Assembly (NCBI GenBank): GCA_963653535.1
Contig: CAVJWU010000044.1
Coordinates: forward strand, 1 to 8,456
Length of the DNA stretch: 8,456 nt
Direction of reading: 5' to 3'
Source: UBA3210 sp963653535
GTDB lineage: Bacteria > Bacillota_I > Bacilli_A > RFN20 > CAG-449
The position numbers were made by a program, and so were the translations under genes. How positions within the stretch are numbered: the first letter of the stretch is position 1; every line of letters starts with the position of its first letter. The notes beneath the pieces were generated by a model that was not told where the DNA came from, did not search any database, and saw nothing but the letters and a program-made list of their open reading frames with translations. Below are positions 4,806-8,456 of the stretch, one piece after another.

Positions 4806-6533
4806 ATGAAAGATTTAAAAGCGATATTAAAATATCTAATGAAAGATAAAAAAAATTTTATTGTTACAACATTATTAATAATAGTTGAAACTTCGTTTGA
4901 ATTAGTCATCCCTTTTTTAATGAAAGATATTATTAATGAAGGTGTTAACAAAGAGAATATGAATCAAATATTAATCTCAGGATTACTGATTATTGCCTGT
5001 GCAGTTATCTCATTCATCACCGGTCATCTATATTCAATCTTTATGGGAAAAGTAGTCAGTAATTTTACTTATAATTTAAGAAAAGATTTATATAATAAAA
5101 TTCAAACATATTCATTTTCTAACCTTGATAATTTTGAAACTACTTCATTAATTACGCGAGTAACTAATGATTGTCAAATTATGCAAAATACAATTCTTGG
5201 TAGTATTAGACCTCTTTTTAGAGCCCCAATCATGTTAGGTTTAGGAGTCGGTTTATCTTTCGCATTAGCCCCATCGATAGCTTGGGTATTTATCTGCGCA
5301 ATTCCTGTCTTAGCCTTAATAATGTTTTTAATCATTCGTTATACAGCACCTAAATATAATGTCATTCAAAAAAATATTGATAATTTAAATTTAGTTGTAA
5401 GAGAAAACATCGTCTCAATAAGAACAATTAAAGCTTATGTAAGAGAAGATTATGAAATACAAAAATTTAATTCTTCAAATGAAAATGTTCGAGATATTAC
5501 AACAAAAACTTTTAAAATTGCTGTCTTAAATACTCCTTCTTTCCAATTATCAATGTACGCGGTCACTACTCTTTTATTAGCCTTAGGAGCTATTCAAGTA
5601 CATAATAACACATTAGAAGTAGGCTCTTTATCAGCCTTACTTTCTTACGTTTTACAAGTTATGAATTCCATCATGATGATTTCTAATGTTTTCTTATTAA
5701 TAAATAGATCTTTTGCTTCAGCGACAAGAATTAATGAATTATTAAAAGAAGAACCAATCATTAAGCAAAATTCATCTTTAAAAGTAGAAGGAAGCGACAT
5801 TAAATTTGATCATGTCTATTTTAAATACAAAGAAACTTCAGAAGAATATGTTCTTGAAGATATTTCTCTTCATTTCCCAGTTGGTTCTTCAATTGGAATA
5901 ATGGGTGGAACAGGTTCAGGAAAATCGACTTTAGTTTCCTTAATCCTTCGTTTATATGATGTTAGTAAAGGCAGCATTAAAATTAATGATATCGATGTAA
6001 AAGAATATGATTTAGTCTCTTTAAGAGATTCTGTATCGATTGTACTACAAAATAACGTCTTATTTTCTGGAACTGTCTTAGAGAATCTTCTTTGGGGAGA
6101 TAAAAACGCTAGTGAAGAAGAGATAAATAAAGCTTTAGAAATATCTTGTTCAGATGAATTTATTTCTCGTCTACCTGGTGGATTAAATTATGACTTAGGT
6201 CAAGGTGGCGTCAATGTCTCTGGTGGTCAGAAACAAAGATTATGTATCGCAAGAGCCTTATTAAAAAAGCCAAAAATTATGATATTTGATGATTCTACTT
6301 CGGCATGTGATATGGAAACAGAAAGAAAGATTTTAAAAGGAATCCGTTCTTTAAAAGAAACAACAAATATTATCATTGGTCAAAGAGTAACTTCCGTAAA
6401 AGATTGTGATCAAATTATCATTCTCGATGATGGAAAAGTTAACGCTATCGGAACACATGAAGAATTATTAAAAACAAATGCAATTTATCAAGAATTATGT
6501 GCAGTACAGTTAGGAAGTGATCACCATGAATAA
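4806..6533 (+). CDS. Heterodimeric ABC exporter, degenerate-site subunit (TM287/BmrC-like)
   Basis: This 575-residue half-transporter has a six-helix type IV exporter membrane domain (helices near 18-38, 55-78, 139-158, 160-178, 245-262 and 275-300) fused to a C-terminal ATPase domain from about 330. Motifs: Walker A GGTGSGKST (367-375), Gln415, a canonical VSGGQ signature (471-475) and Walker B IMIFD (491-495). The catalytic glutamate is replaced by Asp496 and the switch histidine by Gln526 (IIGQR). Those two changes mark the degenerate-site subunit of heterodimeric exporters such as TM287. With the partner encoded by the overlapping next gene it should form one multidrug- or lipid-type exporter, pushing hydrophobic compounds out of the membrane. 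The start has SD GAGGAA. The substrate is unknown, and no regulator is next to it. Confidence 0.9.
   Translation: MKDLKAILKYLMKDKKNFIVTTLLIIVETSFELVIPFLMKDIINEGVNKENMNQILISGLLIIACAVISFITGHLYSIFMGKVVSNFTYNLRKDLYNKIQTYSFSNLDNFETTSLITRVTNDCQIMQNTILGSIRPLFRAPIMLGLGVGLSFALAPSIAWVFICAIPVLALIMFLIIRYTAPKYNVIQKNIDNLNLVVRENIVSIRTIKAYVREDYEIQKFNSSNENVRDITTKTFKIAVLNTPSFQLSMYAVTTLLLALGAIQVHNNTLEVGSLSALLSYVLQVMNSIMMISNVFLLINRSFASATRINELLKEEPIIKQNSSLKVEGSDIKFDHVYFKYKETSEEYVLEDISLHFPVGSSIGIMGGTGSGKSTLVSLILRLYDVSKGSIKINDIDVKEYDLVSLRDSVSIVLQNNVLFSGTVLENLLWGDKNASEEEINKALEISCSDEFISRLPGGLNYDLGQGGVNVSGGQKQRLCIARALLKKPKIMIFDDSTSACDMETERKILKGIRSLKETTNIIIGQRVTSVKDCDQIIILDDGKVNAIGTHEELLKTNAIYQELCAVQLGSDHHE
6512..6517 (+). 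promoter_or_regulatory. SD site deciding the second exporter subunit's start
   Basis: AGGAAG lies eight bases before the ATG at 6526, inside the end of the first subunit gene. A GTG at 6517 opens a three-codon longer frame but overlaps this SD and is rejected as the start. Confidence 0.65.
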
Positions 6534-8343
6534 CAAGAAAAGAAAAAAAGGTCCTAATAACCTCTTTGATACATCAACCCGTTTACTTTCCTATATGGGA
6601 AGACACAAATTTATAATCTTTGTTGTTGCAATATTAGTCACGCTTTCTGCTGTTGCAAACTTAATGGGCACTTATATGTTAATGCCTATTATCGATAATT
6701 TTACTAAAGATCCTGATTTTGCTAATTTATCACTTGCGATTCTCTTTGAAGCTTGCATTTATTCTCTTGGTGCTTTATCCACATTAGGTTATTCACGCAT
6801 TATGGCAAGATTTGCCCAAAAGATTATTGCCGAATTAAGAAGTGATTTATTTAAACATATGGAAGAATTACCTCTATCATATTTTGATGGAAGAACCCAT
6901 GGTGAAATTATGTCTCGTTATATTAATGATATCGATTCATTAAGTGAAGCGATTAATAACGCGTTCGCGATGTTAATTTCAAATTTTATTCAAATTATCG
7001 GCCTTATGGTATTAATTCTCGTCATTAACTGGTTGCTTGCTTTAATTTGTATTGTCTTCTATATTATCATGTTTACTTATATTGTTTTCGCTAGTAAGAA
7101 ATCTAAGTCATATTATTCTCGATCCAGCGTAGTGCTAGGTTCATTAAACGGTTTCGTTGAAGAAAGTTTATCAGGACAAAAAGTCGTTAAAGTATTTAAT
7201 CATGAAAAAGAAAATATGAAGGCTTTTGATGAAAAGAACGTCGATTTAAAAACTTCCAATTATAAAGCGATTAGATTTTCTACTTCAATGGTTCCAATGG
7301 TCGTTTCATTATCTTATATTAATTATGCCATAGTAGCTATTTTCGGCGGTCTTATCGCTTTAAATTTCATTCCTATTGTCACTTTAACTATCGGTGGAAT
7401 TTCTTCATTCCTCGTCTTTGTTAGACAAGCTGCTTTACCAATAAACCAATTTACTCAACAAGCTAATCTATTATTAAATGGTCTAGCAGGTGCTGAAAGA
7501 ATATTCGCTCTTCTAGATGAAAGAAAAGAAGTTGATGAAGGTAATGTCACCTTAGTAAAAAGTTTAGATAATACATATTATTGGAAAAATAATGATGAAC
7601 TTGTGCCTTTAAAAGGTGATGTAAGATTCTTTAATGTCGATTTCTCTTATGTTCCAGGAAAAAGAATCTTAACTAATTTATCTTTATATGCTCATCCTGG
7701 TCAAAAAATAGCCTTTGTCGGATCTACTGGCGCAGGTAAAACAACCATCACTAATTTAATTAATCGTTTCTATGAATTAGAAGGTGGTCATATTGAAATT
7801 GATGGAATTGATATTAAGATGATTAAAAAATCATCTTTAAGAAAAGCTCTTGGTTTCGTTTTACAAGATACTCACCTCTTCACTGGAACAATATATGATA
7901 ATATCCGTTATGGTAATTTAGAAGCTTCTGAAGAAGAAGTTATTGAGGCAGCAAAACTCGCTAACGCACATTCATTTATTAAACGTTTACCTCAAGGTTA
8001 TAACACAATGATATATTCAGATGGAAGTAACTTATCAGAAGGTCAAAGACAACTTATTTCAATCGCGCGAGCTGCTGTTTCTAAAAGACCAATTTTAATC
8101 CTTGATGAAGCGACAAGTAGAATTGATACTCGTACCGAGTCATTAGTTGAACAAGGTATGGATGCTTTAATGGAAGGAAAAACTGTCTTTGTAATCGCTC
8201 ACCGTTTGTCAACAGTTAAAAATTCTAATGCCATTATGGTTTTAGAAAAAGGTAAGATTATCGAACGTGGTGATCATGATGATCTCTTAAGCCAAAAAGG
8301 AGTCTATTATTCATTAGCTACAGGAAAAACTGAGCTTGATTAA
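6526..8343 (+). CDS. Heterodimeric ABC exporter, consensus-site subunit (TM288/BmrD-like)
   Basis: This 605-residue half-transporter has a basic N-terminus (NNKKRKKGP), six membrane helices (about 28-53, 68-90, 146-167, 169-189, 255-280 and 285-303) and a C-terminal ATPase domain from about 362. Walker A is GSTGAGKTT (399-407), then Gln447, Walker B ILILDE with catalytic Glu528, and switch His559 in IAHR: all catalytic residues are intact. Its signature is LSEGQ (503-507) instead of LSGGQ, comparable to LSQGQ in TM288. A polar insert (about 346-362, with YYWKNNDELVP) sits between the membrane and ATPase domains. Its Walker residues pair with the partner's VSGGQ to form the active ATP site, while its altered signature faces the partner's degenerate site. 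The gene overlaps the first by eight bases (ATGAATAA), so synthesis is coupled. A terminator begins at its stop codon. Confidence 0.9.
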   Translation: MNNKKRKKGPNNLFDTSTRLLSYMGRHKFIIFVVAILVTLSAVANLMGTYMLMPIIDNFTKDPDFANLSLAILFEACIYSLGALSTLGYSRIMARFAQKIIAELRSDLFKHMEELPLSYFDGRTHGEIMSRYINDIDSLSEAINNAFAMLISNFIQIIGLMVLILVINWLLALICIVFYIIMFTYIVFASKKSKSYYSRSSVVLGSLNGFVEESLSGQKVVKVFNHEKENMKAFDEKNVDLKTSNYKAIRFSTSMVPMVVSLSYINYAIVAIFGGLIALNFIPIVTLTIGGISSFLVFVRQAALPINQFTQQANLLLNGLAGAERIFALLDERKEVDEGNVTLVKSLDNTYYWKNNDELVPLKGDVRFFNVDFSYVPGKRILTNLSLYAHPGQKIAFVGSTGAGKTTITNLINRFYELEGGHIEIDGIDIKMIKKSSLRKALGFVLQDTHLFTGTIYDNIRYGNLEASEEEVIEAAKLANAHSFIKRLPQGYNTMIYSDGSNLSEGQRQLISIARAAVSKRPILILDEATSRIDTRTESLVEQGMDALMEGKTVFVIAHRLSTVKNSNAIMVLEKGKIIERGDHDDLLSQKGVYYSLATGKTELD

Positions 8344-8368
8344 ATCGTCTGTAAAGACGATTTTTTTT
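8342..8368 (+). terminator. Intrinsic terminator of the exporter operon
   Basis: A 9-bp stem (8342-8350 AAATCGTCT with 8355-8363 AGACGATTT) closes a GTAA loop and runs into eight consecutive T (8361-8368). The stem uses the last two bases of the TAA stop codon, so termination immediately follows translation. Confidence 0.9.
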
Positions 8369-8370
8369 AT

Positions 8371-8403
8371 AAAAAAATCATATTCAATGTCGAATATGAT
8401 TTT
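8371..8403 (-). terminator. 12-bp hairpin, probable terminator for a converging gene
   Basis: AAAATCATATTC (8374-8385) and its perfect reverse complement (8392-8403) enclose a six-base loop. Seven A at 8371-8377 become a run of seven T when read on the minus strand, while the plus side has only four T. This suggests a terminator for a leftward gene beyond the right edge, back to back with the exporter terminator. It may also act weakly in the plus direction. Confidence 0.55.
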
Positions 8404-8407
8404 GAAG

Positions 8408-8456
8408 TGAACCCCAAAAGTTGGACCGAGGAATCGGAAAGACTTGAGGGGTTTTT
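8408..8456 (+). other. G+C-richer structured inverted repeat, terminator-like or mobile-element end
   Basis: AACCCC (8410-8415) pairs with GGGGTT (8448-8453). Inside, AAGT (8418-8421) pairs with ACTT (8442-8445), and CCGA (8426-8429) pairs with TCGG (8434-8437) around a GGAA tetraloop of GNRA type. The stem is followed by T to the window edge, so it could end a plus-strand transcript. The sequence starting TGAACCCCAAAAGTTGGAC (8408-8426) also resembles terminal inverted repeats of IS3/IS150-group elements in Firmicutes, from memory only. It is cut by the window edge, so the two readings cannot be separated. Confidence 0.4.

Noticed and set aside
8389..8456. Open minus-strand frames entering from the right edge
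   Set aside because: All three frames are open over a very short span and run into hairpins, so none can be supported as the end of a protein.
1..8456. CRISPR array, tRNA, rRNA, complete insertion sequence or integrase
   Set aside because: No regularly spaced repeats, cloverleaf, rRNA-like G+C-rich block or transposase/integrase motif was found on either strand.

Overview
The window is strongly A+T-rich and reads as a chromosomal stretch of a low-G+C Firmicute (Bacilli, Erysipelotrichia or a Mollicute-like relative). This is inferred from base composition, purine-rich Shine-Dalgarno (SD) sites (GAGGTG, AAGGAA, AGGAAG), TATAAT-type promoters, intrinsic terminators and the gene families present. 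The standard genetic code fits: Trp is TGG, and the genes are full length without recoding TGA. No species can be named.

Layout. Positions 1-18 hold the first six codons of a gene leaving the left edge on the minus strand. It has a good promoter, and a 12-bp inverted repeat lies over that promoter. Positions 101-238 look like decayed coding sequence on the minus strand, and 239-405 show nothing convincing. Positions 406-1742 (minus) hold a two-gene unit: a secreted or anchored phosphatidylinositol-specific phospholipase C (PI-PLC)-like protein with its active site intact, then a small four-helix membrane protein. Positions 1898-3536 (minus) hold a BcrA/BcrB-type ABC transporter (ATPase, then six-helix permease), closed by a clear terminator. 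Its 250-bp upstream region holds a possible 16-codon leader ORF, several inverted repeats and a perfect 20-bp palindrome just before the SD. Positions 3788-4678 (minus) encode an ArdC/LtrC-like protein: an ssDNA-binding-type N-terminus and a HExxH metallopeptidase C-terminus, a family usually found on mobile elements. Positions 4806-8343 (plus) encode two overlapping half-transporters that make one heterodimeric multidrug-type ABC exporter. The last 115 bases hold three stacked hairpins; the final one may be the edge of an insertion sequence or another terminator.

How the genes fit together. Two transport systems are present. The BcrAB-type system is of the kind that gives self-protection against membrane-active peptides. 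The TM287/288-like (BmrCD-like) exporter is of the kind that expels lipophilic compounds, and its two subunits share one consensus and one degenerate ATP site. Together with a secreted phospholipase and an antirestriction-type protein, the window looks like an envelope-defence and accessory region. That link is inference from gene families. No regulator gene, integrase, transposase, tRNA, rRNA or CRISPR array is visible. Three tracts of non-coding DNA (37-102, 3537-3787 and 8342-8456) carry most of the unexplained structure.
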